A stretch of 64,000 nucleotides of DNA from Actinomycetes bacterium (GTDB lineage Bacteria > Actinomycetota > Thermoleophilia > Solirubrobacterales > 70-9): NCBI GenBank assembly GCA_016861045.1, contig BOKP01000001.1, forward strand, positions 747,529 to 811,528, written 5' to 3'. Numbering within the stretch: the stretch's first letter is position 1; each line of letters starts with the position of its first letter. Positions 1-8,010 of the stretch are shown here, piece after piece. The position numbers were made by a program, and so were the translations under genes. A model generated the notes under the pieces. It saw only the letters and a program-made list of their open reading frames with translations. It was not told where the DNA came from and ran no database searches.

Positions 1-61
1 CCGGGTTGTCCTTGTGCTGGAGGAGGTAGGGAGAGGTCTCGTCGGCGAGTCGGTTGGCCAC
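1..61 (-). CDS. YyaL/DUF255-type thioredoxin-domain protein, N-terminus only (runs off window)
   Basis: Reading the minus strand from a GTG at 61 gives about 20 codons beginning MANRLADETSPYLLQHKDNP. This is the hallmark N-terminus of the YyaL/SPATA20 family (DUF255), a thioredoxin-like domain fused to a six-hairpin glycosidase-like domain. The rest of the gene lies beyond the window edge. The start is 10 bp downstream of the MarR gene stop, so the two are probably co-transcribed. The family match rests on this short but very characteristic opening. The in vivo function of the family is poorly defined. Confidence 0.75.
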   Translation of the reverse strand, partial: MANRLADETSPYLLQHKDNP

Positions 62-71
62 CGCCGGACGC

Positions 72-581
72 CTAGCAGGCGGGGTCCTCCGGCCCGGCGC
101 CGGAGCCCTCGAGCTTCTCCCAGACTCGCGCGAGACGCTCGAGGTCGTCCCGGTCGAGCCTGCTGACGAACTGCTCGCGGATCGCCGCCAGGTTGGTCGG
201 CCGCGCCCGGCGGAACCGCTCGGCGCCGGCCTCGGTCAGCCGCGCCCAGGTCCCGCGACGGTCCTCGGAGCAGGTGTGGCGCTCGACCAGGCCCCGGGCC
301 ACCATCCGGTCGATGAGGCGGGTCAGGCCGCTGCGGCTGAGCAGGAGCCCGTCGGCGAGCCGTCCCATCCGCATCGACTGCTCGGGAGCGCTCGAGAGCA
401 GCAGCAGCACCTCGTAGGAGCCGAGCGAGAGGTCGTGGTCGTGCTCGAGGCGCTCGTCGATCGCCGCCGTCATGTTGCGGTAGGCGAACAGCATGCCCCT
501 CCAGGCGGCGAGCTCGAGCGGGTCGAGCTGGCGCGAGTCGGGTCGGCGCGGGCGGTCAGGGGCTTCGGTTGTCGCGGCCAT
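72..581 (-). CDS. MarR family transcriptional regulator
   Basis: This 169-residue protein has the MarR winged-helix layout: an N-terminal dimerisation helix, a winged helix at about residues 60-125 (RLADGLLLSRSGLTRLID recognition region, followed by the EDRRGTWARLT wing) and a C-terminal helix. MarR proteins bind palindromic operators and respond to phenolic or lipophilic ligands. It is divergent from a ring-cleaving dioxygenase gene 87 bp away, so autoregulation plus control of that gene is the natural inference. Transcription appears leaderless, because a TTGCGT / 16 nt / TAGAAT promoter ends 6 nt before the ATG. Confidence 0.9.
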   Translation of the reverse strand: MAATTEAPDRPRRPDSRQLDPLELAAWRGMLFAYRNMTAAIDERLEHDHDLSLGSYEVLLLLSSAPEQSMRMGRLADGLLLSRSGLTRLIDRMVARGLVERHTCSEDRRGTWARLTEAGAERFRRARPTNLAAIREQFVSRLDRDDLERLARVWEKLEGSGAGPEDPAC

Positions 582-587
582 GCGGTC

Positions 588-615
588 ATTCTAGCCGGGA
601 TGATTGACGACGCAA
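588..615 (-). promoter_or_regulatory. Promoter of the MarR gene, leaderless type
   Basis: On the minus strand, TTGCGT (615-610) and TAGAAT (593-588) are separated by 16 nt, and only 6 nt lie between TAGAAT and the ATG at 581. The transcript should therefore begin at or next to the start codon. This is the clearest two-box promoter in the window. Confidence 0.6.
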
Positions 616-668
616 CCATAATCGGGCGCATGGAGTACGGTGGGCATGGCGAGCGAACGGGAGCGGGC

Positions 669-1583
669 ATGAGCCTCGAGGGAATCCACCACGTGACGGC
701 GATCACCGCCGACGCGCAGGACAACATCGACTTCTACGCCGGGGTCCTCGGGCTGCGGCTCGTGAAGAAGACCGTCAACCAGGACGACCCGACCGTCTAC
801 CACCTGTTCTTCTCCGACGAGCAGGGGCGGGCCGGCTCCGACATCACGTTCTTCGAGTTCCCGAACGCCCCGCGCGGGCGGGCCGGGGCGGGGATGGTCC
901 ATGCGATCGTCTGGCGGGTCGGGAGCGCGGCCGCGCTCGACTTCTGGGCGGAGCGGCTTCGCGACGAGGGAATCGAAGTCGAGCGCGGCGCCGACTCCCT
1001 TCGCTTCGCCGATCCCGAGGGGCTCGCGCACGAGCTCCGGATCAGCGACGTCGGCGACGAGCCGCTGGTCGCCGAGCACCCCGAGATCCCGGCCGAGCAC
1101 GCGCTCCAGGGATTCGACGCGGTGCGCGCCTACACGGCCGACCCGGAGGCGAGCGCCGGCCTGCTGGAGGCGCTCGGGTTCGGCGGCGGCGCCGGCGACT
1201 GGGAGGCCCGCGGCGAGGCCCGCGGCGGCTGGGTCCACTACGACGCTCCGCCGGAGCACCGCGGCATGCAGGGCGCCGGGACCGTCCATCACGTCGCCTG
1301 GGCATCGACGCCCGAGGAGCACGAGGCGTGGCGCGAGCGAGCGATCGCCGGCGGCGCCCGGCCGACGCCCGTCATCGACCGCTTCTACTTCAAGTCGATC
1401 TACTTCCGCGAGCCGAGCGGCGTCCTCTTCGAGATCGCCACCCTCGGTCCCGGCTTCGACGTCGACGAGCCGCTCGAGCACCTCGGCGAGAAGCTCTCGC
1501 TCCCGCCCGACTACGAGCACCTCCGCGAGCGGGTCGAGGCGAACCTGAAGCCGGTCTCGAGCCCGCGCCAGCGGGTCGGCTGA
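669..1583 (+). CDS. VOC-family ring-cleaving dioxygenase (glyoxalase fold, MhqA/MhqO-like)
   Basis: This 304-residue protein is a tandem glyoxalase/vicinal-oxygen-chelate protein. It opens with SLEGIHHVTAITADAQDNID, whose HHVT histidine is the usual first metal ligand. A second VOC half starts near residue 150, with GTVHHVAW at about 210 supplying another histidine and FEIAT near 260 the usual glutamate. Homologues are Fe(II) extradiol dioxygenases acting on hydroquinones or catechols. The ATG at 669 was chosen because homology starts there and ACGGGAG lies just upstream; longer in-frame extension upstream has no similarity. It is likely controlled by the divergent MarR gene. The exact substrate cannot be read from sequence. 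Confidence 0.85.
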   Translation: MSLEGIHHVTAITADAQDNIDFYAGVLGLRLVKKTVNQDDPTVYHLFFSDEQGRAGSDITFFEFPNAPRGRAGAGMVHAIVWRVGSAAALDFWAERLRDEGIEVERGADSLRFADPEGLAHELRISDVGDEPLVAEHPEIPAEHALQGFDAVRAYTADPEASAGLLEALGFGGGAGDWEARGEARGGWVHYDAPPEHRGMQGAGTVHHVAWASTPEEHEAWRERAIAGGARPTPVIDRFYFKSIYFREPSGVLFEIATLGPGFDVDEPLEHLGEKLSLPPDYEHLRERVEANLKPVSSPRQRVG

Positions 1584-1586
1584 CGA

Positions 1587-2015
1587 TCAGGAGACGTCTC
1601 GGCGGCGCAGCCGGATCAGGCCGAGCGCGAGCGGGACCAGGACCCAGGCGATCGCGGCGGTCGCGATCCGGTCCCATTCGGGCGCGGGGGAGAGCTTCGC
1701 CGCCATCACCCGCTCGCGCACCGGGACGAGGGTGAAGGTCTCGAGTGCGGTCCGCTGCGACCACTCGCCGGTGACGAGGAGGATCGGCACGATCGGCATC
1801 AGCACGCTCGCGGCGAGCATCGCGTCGACGAACAGCTCACCGAAGTCGCGGTTGCCGTCGTCGACGAAGGCCCCGACGACGACGGCGGCGACCGCGGAGA
1901 GCGCGGTCAGGATCAGAAGCCACATGGCCGCGCGCGTGTCGACCATCTTCCGGGCCTCGACCGCGCCGAGGCGAAGCAGCGGCGGCCGCACGGACCGATC
2001 CGTGGTCGCGTCCAT
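1587..2015 (-). CDS. ABC-2 type transporter permease, internally shortened
   Basis: This 142-residue protein overlaps the stop of the ATPase gene by one base (TGATG at 2017-2013). The first ~108 residues match the N-terminal half of a typical ABC-2 permease (EARKMVDTRAAMW..., two membrane segments at about 30-50 and 65-85, then the conserved GEWSQRTALETFTLVP..RVMAAKL region). The last ~35 residues match the family C-terminus (APEWDRIATAAIAWVLVPLALGLIRLRRRDVS region). Members of this family are usually about 240-270 residues, so the central membrane segments appear to be missing through an in-frame deletion after residue ~109. It may be non-functional or may depend on another permease. Confidence 0.7.
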   Translation of the reverse strand: MDATTDRSVRPPLLRLGAVEARKMVDTRAAMWLLILTALSAVAAVVVGAFVDDGNRDFGELFVDAMLAASVLMPIVPILLVTGEWSQRTALETFTLVPVRERVMAAKLSPAPEWDRIATAAIAWVLVPLALGLIRLRRRDVS

Positions 2016-2908
2016 CAGCCGCCGGCCCCCGGTTCGGCGCCGGAGGTGAGCGAGAGGAAGAGCTGCTCGAGCCCAGCCCCCTCGGCGGGCCGGAGCTCGC
2101 TCAGGGCCACCTGCCCGGCGAGGGCGGCCCGGCCGACCGCCTCCGGCTCCGCGTCGGCGATCAGACCGTCGTCCGAGGCCGTCGTCGCGATCGCGGCCGC
2201 CTCGAGCGCCGCGGCGAGGCGCTCGGGCTCGGGGCTGCGGACGAGGGTCCCGGTTCCGGCGAGCAGCTCCCGCTTCGAGCCCGATGCGACGAGCCGGCCC
2301 TCGTTGATGAGCAAGAGCTGGTCGGCGAGGGCCTCGACCTCGTGCAGGAGGTGCGAGGAGAGCAGCACCGTGCCGCCGCGGTCGGCGAAGTAGCGGAGAA
2401 GCTCCCGCATCCAGTTGATCCCCGCCGGATCGAGCCCGTTGGCGGGCTCGTCGAGGATCAGGACCTCGGGCTCGCCGAGCAGCACGTGCGCGAGCCCGAG
2501 CCGCTGCCGCATCCCGAGCGAGTACTGGCCGACCCGGCGCTTCGCCGCGGCGCGGTCGAGCCCGACGAGTGTGAGCACCTCGTCCACCCGGGCCGGGTCG
2601 GCGCCGATCGTCTCCGCGCACAGGCGCACGGTCTCGCGTCCGCGGCGGCCCTCGTGCTGGGCGCTCGCGTCGAGCATGACGCCGACGTGGCGGGCCGGGT
2701 TCGCGATCCGCCGGTAGGCGGTCCCGAGAACCGTCGCCTCGCCGGCCGTCGGCACGGTCAGCCCGCAGATCATCCGCAGCGTCGTCGACTTGCCGGCGCC
2801 GTTGGGGCCGAGGAAGCCGGTCACCGTCCCGGGCTCGCAGCGGAACGAGAGGTCGCGCACGGCGACCTGGGCGCCGTAGCGCTTGGTCAGCCCCCGGGCC
2901 TCGATCAT
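2015..2908 (-). CDS. ABC transporter ATP-binding protein (ABC-2/drug-export type)
   Basis: This 297-residue ATPase has Walker A GPNGAGKST near residue 34, a signature region YSLGMRQRLGLA (a variant of LSGGQ common in this subfamily), Walker B VLILDEPANGLDP and the switch histidine in LLSSHLLHEVE. A ~75-residue C-terminal extension follows, as in two-component exporters. It overlaps the GST-like gene by 4 bp (ATGA, 2908-2905) and the permease by 1 bp, so it belongs to a translationally coupled operon. The exported substrate is unknown. The partner permease is shortened, so transport activity is uncertain. Confidence 0.9.
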   Translation of the reverse strand: MIEARGLTKRYGAQVAVRDLSFRCEPGTVTGFLGPNGAGKSTTLRMICGLTVPTAGEATVLGTAYRRIANPARHVGVMLDASAQHEGRRGRETVRLCAETIGADPARVDEVLTLVGLDRAAAKRRVGQYSLGMRQRLGLAHVLLGEPEVLILDEPANGLDPAGINWMRELLRYFADRGGTVLLSSHLLHEVEALADQLLLINEGRLVASGSKRELLAGTGTLVRSPEPERLAAALEAAAIATTASDDGLIADAEPEAVGRAALAGQVALSELRPAEGAGLEQLFLSLTSGAEPGAGG

Positions 2909-3645
2909 CGCGCCGCGGGGACCCAGCCCTCCGGGAAGGCTCCCGCCGGGACGTGCCCGGCGTAGTCGGGGAACCAGCGCCGGGCGATCCGCTCGCCGGC
3001 CCGGCCGGCGAGCAGCGGCTCGAGGTCGCCGATCGTCAGCAGCACCCGGATCGTCGACCCGATCTGGAGGTCGGCGGCGTTGGCGCCCTCGCCGCCGATC
3101 ACGCCGGCGTCGGCGAGCTCGTCGATCCGGTCGAGCTTCGCCGGCAGCCCGGCGAGGTCGGCGGCGAGCCGCTCGGCGCTGATCCCGTGGTACTTCCAGG
3201 TCGCCCGGGCGAACCGGATCGCGAAGTCGGTCCCGGCGGGGTCGAGCGCCCCGCCGCCGCCGTAGGTGCCGAGCGCCTCGGGCCGGAAGTGGAGGGCGCC
3301 CCAGGGCAGGCGGCGGCCGAGGTCCTGAAGCTCCTCGTCGCCCCAGCGGTCGGCGTCGCGGACGGCCGCGGCGATCGGCTCGGGGTAGAGCGCCGGCTCG
3401 GGAGCGATCTCGTCGAGCCGCGCGAAGATCGGCCGCGAGCCGTGCACGGGCTCGCCGTCGACGACGATCCCCGGCACGGTCCGGTTGCCGGCGCCGTAGA
3501 TCGCCTCCATCTGCTCGTTGTGGCGCCCCATCTCCATCTCGACCCGCTCGAACTCGATGCCCTTGATGCGGAGCGCGACCTCGGCCGCCATGGAGGGGTG
3601 CGACGGCGGCAGGCCGTGCAGGGTGATCTCGGGGGCGGCGCTCAC
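2905..3645 (-). CDS. Glutathione S-transferase-like protein
   Basis: This 246-residue protein has an N-terminal thioredoxin-like GST domain (residues ~6-80: EITLHGLPPSHPSMAAEVAL, then TVPGIVVDGEPVHGSRPIF, where VPG is the conserved cis-proline and SRPI replaces the usual ES-I glutathione-binding motif) and an all-helical C-terminal part. Actinobacteria often lack glutathione, so another thiol or a non-enzymatic role is possible. The GTG start at 3645 overlaps the preceding gene stop (GTGA) and the 3' end overlaps the ABC ATPase gene. It is the third gene of the 7438-1587 operon. Confidence 0.7.
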   Translation of the reverse strand: MSAAPEITLHGLPPSHPSMAAEVALRIKGIEFERVEMEMGRHNEQMEAIYGAGNRTVPGIVVDGEPVHGSRPIFARLDEIAPEPALYPEPIAAAVRDADRWGDEELQDLGRRLPWGALHFRPEALGTYGGGGALDPAGTDFAIRFARATWKYHGISAERLAADLAGLPAKLDRIDELADAGVIGGEGANAADLQIGSTIRVLLTIGDLEPLLAGRAGERIARRWFPDYAGHVPAGAFPEGWVPAAR

Positions 3646-5993
3646 CGGCGAGACTCTATTCGCCCGGTGCCCCAGCGGCGGATCGCCCGGCGGTAGGCGG
3701 CGAACGCGGGCTTGCGCGAGTAGTCGTCGCGGAGCAGCCCGACCGAGTCGAAGAGGCCGGGGCCGCCGCTGATGTTGTCGCGGAGGTTGAACCAGCGGTA
3801 GTCGCTGACGCCGAGCGTGCCCGACCAGCGGTGGACGGCGCGCGCGGTGGAGGCGAGGGCGGCCCTCTGACCCGCCTCGTCGCGGCCGAGGTTGGTCACG
3901 TAGCCGTTCTCGGTCACCCAGAGCTCGGTGCGCGGCCCGATCCCGGCCTTCGGCAGGTAGCAGCGCCGCATCAGCGTCAGCGCCTTGACCGTCTCGGCGC
4001 CGGCGCCGGAGCCGGGCGCGATCGCCGGCGGCACGACGAGGCCGGGATAGATCTGGAGGCCGACGTAGTCGAGGGCGCGTCGAAAGCGCGGCGTCGCCCG
4101 GCGGCCGATCTTCTCCCAGAACTCGCGGTCGGAGGCCGGCAGCCAGCGCCAGGCGAAGGAGAAGCCGAGCTCGATGTCGCGGCGGCCGATCGCGCGAAGC
4201 TCGCGCTGGGCGGCGACGATGCCGCGGACGATCGCCCGGCGGACCCCGGGGAAGCTGCCGTCGGAGGTGTTCGGGGAGACGTCGAAGTTCGCCTCGTTGG
4301 TGATCGAGAGGGCCACGACCGAGTCCCGGCGGCCGAGGATCCGGACCGCCCGGCGCACGTAACGCCGCCAGGCTCGCATGTCGCCCGCCTTCCCCTCCGG
4401 CGGGTGATAGCGGACCTGGAGCTCGCTCGCGAACCCGGCGGCGGCGAAGCGGTCGACGATCCGCGCGTAGCGCCTGATGCCGGCGGTCCCGTCAGCCCAG
4501 AACATCCGGTTGAGGCGGAGCACGAGCGCCCGGCCCGGCGGCTCGAGCCGGTGCAGGCGCCCGATCGCCTTCGCGCGGTCCTCGGGGACCGGCTCGGCCT
4601 GGACCGCGCCGGCGCTGCCGGCGGCGAGCGGGGCGACACCGAACCGGAGGCGCTCGGCTGGGCGGTCGCGGTCGGGCGTCGGGCTGCCGAGGCAGTCGCC
4701 GCCGTCGGCCGCATGCGCGCCCGGCGGCGCGGGCGCCGCCACCGCGAGGCAGGCGGCGAGGGCGGCGACGGCAACGGCCGCAGCGAGCGTGGCGCGGCGC
4801 CGGCGGAGGCGGACGGCGACGGCGACGGCGCCGAGCGCGGCCGCGGCCGCGACCAGGAACGAGGCGCCGTAGCCGCCGAGCGCAGCGGCGGCGCCGGCGA
4901 TCGGTGCTCCGACCCCCATGCCGACGTCGAAGCAGGCCGTGAAGGTGCCCATCGCGACGCCCCGGCGCTGCGGGGCGACCCGCTCCATGACGAGGACGAC
5001 GAGGCTCGGGAACATCAGCGAGAACGCAGCGCCGACGGCGATCGCGCCGGCTACGGCGGTCGCGATGCTCGTGGCGAGGGCGATCAGCGTCAGCCCGACC
5101 GCCTCGATCAGGCCGGCGCCGATCGCGCAGCGGGCGCCGCCGAATCGGTCCGGCATCCAGCCGAGCAGGATCCGCGCGGCGACGACGGTGATCGCGAAGG
5201 CGGTGAAGATCGTCGCGCCATGCTCGATCCCGCGGGCGTCGAGGTGGAGGACGATGAACCCGGCGAGGGCGGCGAAGCCGAGGGTCGCCAGCGTCATCGC
5301 CAGGCCGGGCCCGAGCGCCTCCGGCGCGAGGAGCCGGGTGCGGGCCCTGGCGTCCAGGGGGCCGGCCGCCGGCTTCGGCGGCGGCGGGATCCGGGCCGCA
5401 ACCAGCGCGGCGAGCAGCGGCGCCGCCGCAGCCAGCGCCCAGACCGCCTCGTAGCCCGCGGCCCGGTGCAGGAAGTCCCCGATCGGCGGCCCGAGCGAGA
5501 GCCCGCCCCAGATCGCCAGCCCGTAGAGGCCGATCACCCGACCGCGCCGCGCCGGGTCGGAGATGTCGACTACCCAGGCCGAGCTCGCCGTGTAGACGAC
5601 CCCCTCGCCGGCGCCGAGGATCAGCCGGGCGACGATCAGGCCGGCGACGCCGAGCGGCGCGAAGTAGAGGAGGCTGGCGACGACGGTGATCACGGCGCCG
5701 ACGATGACGACGGGCTTGCGGCCGCGGGCATCGGCGATCGTGCCGGCGAGCGGGCGGCAGGCGAGCCCGGTCAGGGCATAGGCGCCGATGACGACGCCGA
5801 CCGCGAGGTCGGTGGAGCCGATCGGGCCCTTCACGTACTGCGGCAGGACCGGCAGCGTCGCGCCGATGCTGAGCAGCGTCAGCAGCGTCACCGCGAACAG
5901 CGCCGTGAACGTCCCCCCGGGCTGCGCCGCGGCGGCGAGACCGCGATCGGCGGTCGCCGGCGACGCCGGCGTGGCGGCGGCCGTCCGGCTCAT
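3642..5993 (-). CDS. MFS transporter fused to an extracytoplasmic clan GH-A-like glycosidase domain
   Basis: This is one uninterrupted 783-codon frame. Residues ~28-400 form a 12-TM major facilitator with the classic TM2-3 loop DARGRKPVV and an acidic GEGVVYTASSAWVVD segment in TM5. A cytoplasmic RLRRRR cluster follows at about 395-400, then a thirteenth hydrophobic segment (~401-421) ending in a signal-peptidase-like AHA. The remaining ~345 residues look like a (beta/alpha)8 glycosidase: SITNEANF (Glu ~567, acid/base) and WVTENGY (Glu ~695, nucleophile) are the clan GH-A pair. The topology is coherent: 12 TMs leave the C-terminus inside, and the extra TM puts the glycosidase outside. No ATG/GTG/TTG lies near the junction. 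It overlaps both neighbours by 4 bp (ATGA and GTGA). Confidence 0.8.
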   Translation of the reverse strand: MSRTAAATPASPATADRGLAAAAQPGGTFTALFAVTLLTLLSIGATLPVLPQYVKGPIGSTDLAVGVVIGAYALTGLACRPLAGTIADARGRKPVVIVGAVITVVASLLYFAPLGVAGLIVARLILGAGEGVVYTASSAWVVDISDPARRGRVIGLYGLAIWGGLSLGPPIGDFLHRAAGYEAVWALAAAAPLLAALVAARIPPPPKPAAGPLDARARTRLLAPEALGPGLAMTLATLGFAALAGFIVLHLDARGIEHGATIFTAFAITVVAARILLGWMPDRFGGARCAIGAGLIEAVGLTLIALATSIATAVAGAIAVGAAFSLMFPSLVVLVMERVAPQRRGVAMGTFTACFDVGMGVGAPIAGAAAALGGYGASFLVAAAAALGAVAVAVRLRRRRATLAAAVAVAALAACLAVAAPAPPGAHAADGGDCLGSPTPDRDRPAERLRFGVAPLAAGSAGAVQAEPVPEDRAKAIGRLHRLEPPGRALVLRLNRMFWADGTAGIRRYARIVDRFAAAGFASELQVRYHPPEGKAGDMRAWRRYVRRAVRILGRRDSVVALSITNEANFDVSPNTSDGSFPGVRRAIVRGIVAAQRELRAIGRRDIELGFSFAWRWLPASDREFWEKIGRRATPRFRRALDYVGLQIYPGLVVPPAIAPGSGAGAETVKALTLMRRCYLPKAGIGPRTELWVTENGYVTNLGRDEAGQRAALASTARAVHRWSGTLGVSDYRWFNLRDNISGGPGLFDSVGLLRDDYSRKPAFAAYRRAIRRWGTGRIESRR

Positions 5994-7438
5994 GCCCCGG
6001 CGCCAGCGCGCAGCTCGGCGCGTCGGATCTTGCCGCTCGCGGTCTTCGGCAGCGACTCGGCGAACTCGACGACCCGCGGGTACTTGTAGGGAGCGGTCTG
6101 CCGCTTGACGTGCTCCTGGAGCTCCCGCGCCAGCTCGTCCCCGGGCTCGCCGGAGCGGAGGACGACGATCGCGCGCACGATCGCACCGCGCTCGGCGTCG
6201 GGCGCGGCCACCGCGGCCGCCTCGGAGACGGCGGGATGGGAGACCAGGGCCGATTCGACCTCGAACGGGCCGATCCGGTAGCCGGAGGAGATGATCACGT
6301 CGTCGTCGCGGCCCTCGAACCAGAGGTGGCCGTCCCCGTCGGCGTGGACCCGGTCGCCGGTTCGCCACCACTCCTCGACGTAGGGATCGGAGCCGAGGTA
6401 GCGCGTGAAGAACGTCGGGCAGGTGGCGCGGCGGACGACCAGCTCGCCCTCGTCGATCCGCAGCTCGATCCCCGGCAGCGGCTTGCCCATCGAACCGTCG
6501 CGCACCGGCTCGCCTGCGAGCGCGCCGGTCAGCGCGCCGGTCTCGGTCTGCCCGTAGCCGTCGTGGATGTCGAGCCCGAGCCCGGAGCGGAACGCCCGCA
6601 TCACCTCCGGATTGAGCGGCTCGCCGGCGCTGACCAGCCGCCGCAGCGAGGGAACCGGCCGCAGCTCCGTCCGTTTGGCGAGCATCCGGTACTCGGTCGG
6701 CGCCTGGCAGAGGACGTTGATCCGCTCGCGCTCGCAGATCGCGAGCCGCTCGGCGGGATCGAACCGGCCCGCGTGGAGATAGGCGGCGGCGCCGCCGAGC
6801 CACGGCGCGATGAACGCGTTCCGGGCCGACTTCGACCAGCCGCTCGCCGCCGTGCACCAGGCGAGCTCGCCGGGCCGGGCGCCGAACCAGTGCTCGGCCT
6901 GGAGGCGCTGGCCGAAGAGGTAGCGCTGCGGGTGGACGGCGGCGCGGGCCTCGCCGGTCGTGCCCGATGTGAAGACGATCAGCGCCGGGTCCTCGGGGTC
7001 GAGGTCGGCCGCCGCGGCCGGCGGTGCCTGCGGCCGCTCCTCGTCGAGCACCGCCCCGATCTCGGTCAGGCCCATGCACTCCACGCCGCCGGGGACCCCA
7101 TCGAGCAGGTCGTCCTCGCCGAGCGCGAGCGCCGGGTCCGCGACGGCGACCCGGTGGGCGAGGTCGGCGGCCCGGAGCTGCGTGTTGCAGGGCAGCGCGA
7201 CGGCCCCGATCCGGAAGCAGGCGAGCATCGCCAGCACCCACTCGGCGCGGTTGCCGATCACGGTAATCACGACGTCGCCGCGCCCGACCCCCCGCGCCTC
7301 GAGCGCCCCGGCGAGGCCCGCCGTCCGCGCCGCGACCTCGCCGAAGCCCCACTCGCGCCGCGCGCCCGACTCGTCGACCGTGACCATCGCCAGCCGCGCG
7401 GCCGGAAAGCCGCTCAACACGTCCTCGGTGAAGTTCAT
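5990..7438 (-). CDS. AMP-dependent acyl-CoA synthetase/ligase
   Basis: This 482-residue member of the ANL superfamily activates a carboxylic acid as acyl-AMP and then acyl-CoA. Visible core motifs are the P-loop FTSGTTGEARAAVHP near 155 (the usual PK after TG is replaced by AR), A5 HDGYGQTETG near 290, A8 GRDDDVIISSGYRIGPFEVE near 385 and the catalytic-lysine motif PKTASGKIRR near 468. The substrate is probably a short or medium acyl chain, but this is not determinable here. It is the first gene of the overlapping operon that continues into the MFS-glycosidase fusion (ATGA at 5993-5990). A TAGCGT box lies 9 nt before the ATG. Confidence 0.88.
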   Translation of the reverse strand: MNFTEDVLSGFPAARLAMVTVDESGARREWGFGEVAARTAGLAGALEARGVGRGDVVITVIGNRAEWVLAMLACFRIGAVALPCNTQLRAADLAHRVAVADPALALGEDDLLDGVPGGVECMGLTEIGAVLDEERPQAPPAAAADLDPEDPALIVFTSGTTGEARAAVHPQRYLFGQRLQAEHWFGARPGELAWCTAASGWSKSARNAFIAPWLGGAAAYLHAGRFDPAERLAICERERINVLCQAPTEYRMLAKRTELRPVPSLRRLVSAGEPLNPEVMRAFRSGLGLDIHDGYGQTETGALTGALAGEPVRDGSMGKPLPGIELRIDEGELVVRRATCPTFFTRYLGSDPYVEEWWRTGDRVHADGDGHLWFEGRDDDVIISSGYRIGPFEVESALVSHPAVSEAAAVAAPDAERGAIVRAIVVLRSGEPGDELARELQEHVKRQTAPYKYPRVVEFAESLPKTASGKIRRAELRAGAGA

Positions 7439-7447
7439 GGGGCGCGG

Positions 7448-7453
7448 ACGCTA
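7448..7453 (-). promoter_or_regulatory. -10 box (TAGCGT) of the acyl-CoA synthetase operon
   Basis: Minus-strand TAGCGT lies 9 nt upstream of the ATG at 7438. No Shine-Dalgarno sequence is visible between them, so a leaderless or nearly leaderless transcript is likely. Confidence 0.4.
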
Positions 7454-7592
7454 GATGATCGTGATCGTGTTGCCGACGACTCGCCGGGTACGACATATGT
7501 CCGGGTTGCCTTGTGCCGAGTGAAACGGTGAGCCAGCTTCTGGCCGGATCATCATCTGCTGGCTCTGAATGGCTGCGGAGAGGAGGGGAACG

Positions 7593-7799
7593 ATGAAGGT
7601 CGCCCGAGGCGATCAGCTCCGTGTCTCGGCTGTCTGCGCCGGTGCGGTCGTGTTTCTGGCATGGGCATTCGCCGCAACGGCCAGCGCGACAGACCGTGAC
7701 GTCGCGCCTGCCCCGGAGAACCTGTCTTGCCCTTGGAACCTGTCTCATAACCCAGCCGGGAAGGGCTTGAGCGCGAGCCGTCGAACTGGAGGGCGTTGA
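7593..7799 (+). pseudogene. Secreted-protein N-terminus cut off by an IS remnant
   Basis: A strong GAGGAGGGG ribosome site at 7577-7587 precedes this ATG. The product starts with a clear signal peptide (MKVARGDQLRVSAVCAGAVV, then a hydrophobic stretch ending ATASA) and about 15 mature residues. From about 7736 the frame runs into transposase-linked DNA and stops after 68 codons. I read this as a secreted protein gene truncated by an insertion; the original function is unknown. A 10-bp direct repeat (GAACCTGTCT at 7718-7727 and 7736-7745) marks the junction. The stretch is visibly less GC-rich than its neighbours. Confidence 0.45.
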
Positions 7800-8010
7800 C
7801 ATAACCGCGTCCGAGGAGCTTCATGGCTACCGAGTCGATCTGGCAGATCCGCGACGAGCTCTGGGATCCTGAGCGACTCCCGCGGCGTTCCGCTCGCGGT
7901 CTCGCTGACCGCGGGCAACCGTAACGACTTCACCCAGCTTCTGCCGCTGATCGACGGCTTCAAGCCGCTTGGCGGCCGTCGGGGCCGCCCGCGCAGACGG
8001 CAACGCGCAG
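7736..8010 (+). mobile_element. IS5-family transposase remnant (internally deleted)
   Basis: An ATG at 7823 with GAGGAG upstream begins MATESIWQIRDELWDPE, which resembles the N-terminus of IS5-family (IS1031/IS427-like) transposases. Directly afterwards the frame shifts, and codons from about 7871 to 8000 read DSRGVPLAVSLTAGNRNDFT and then LLPLIDGFKPLGGRRGRPRR, a stretch from the DDE domain of the same family. The region between these two parts and the C-terminus are missing. CTGTCTCATAACC at 7740-7752 resembles a terminal repeat of such elements, but I found no matching right end. The element is dead; the boundaries are approximate. Confidence 0.6.

Noticed and set aside
54-668. In-frame upstream extension of the dioxygenase (total 509 codons)
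   Set aside because: The extra 205 codons are antisense to the MarR gene and have no family similarity; VOC homology begins at the ATG at 669.
3646-3657. TAGAGT box 7 nt before the GST-like GTG as a leaderless promoter
   Set aside because: It lies inside the C-terminal codons of the preceding gene, and the GTGA overlap explains translation. An internal promoter is possible but not needed.
5994-7802. Upstream in-frame extension of the MFS-glycosidase frame across the acyl-CoA synthetase
   Set aside because: This is an alternate frame of the real synthetase gene. The ATG at 5993 overlaps the synthetase stop and begins the MFS sequence.
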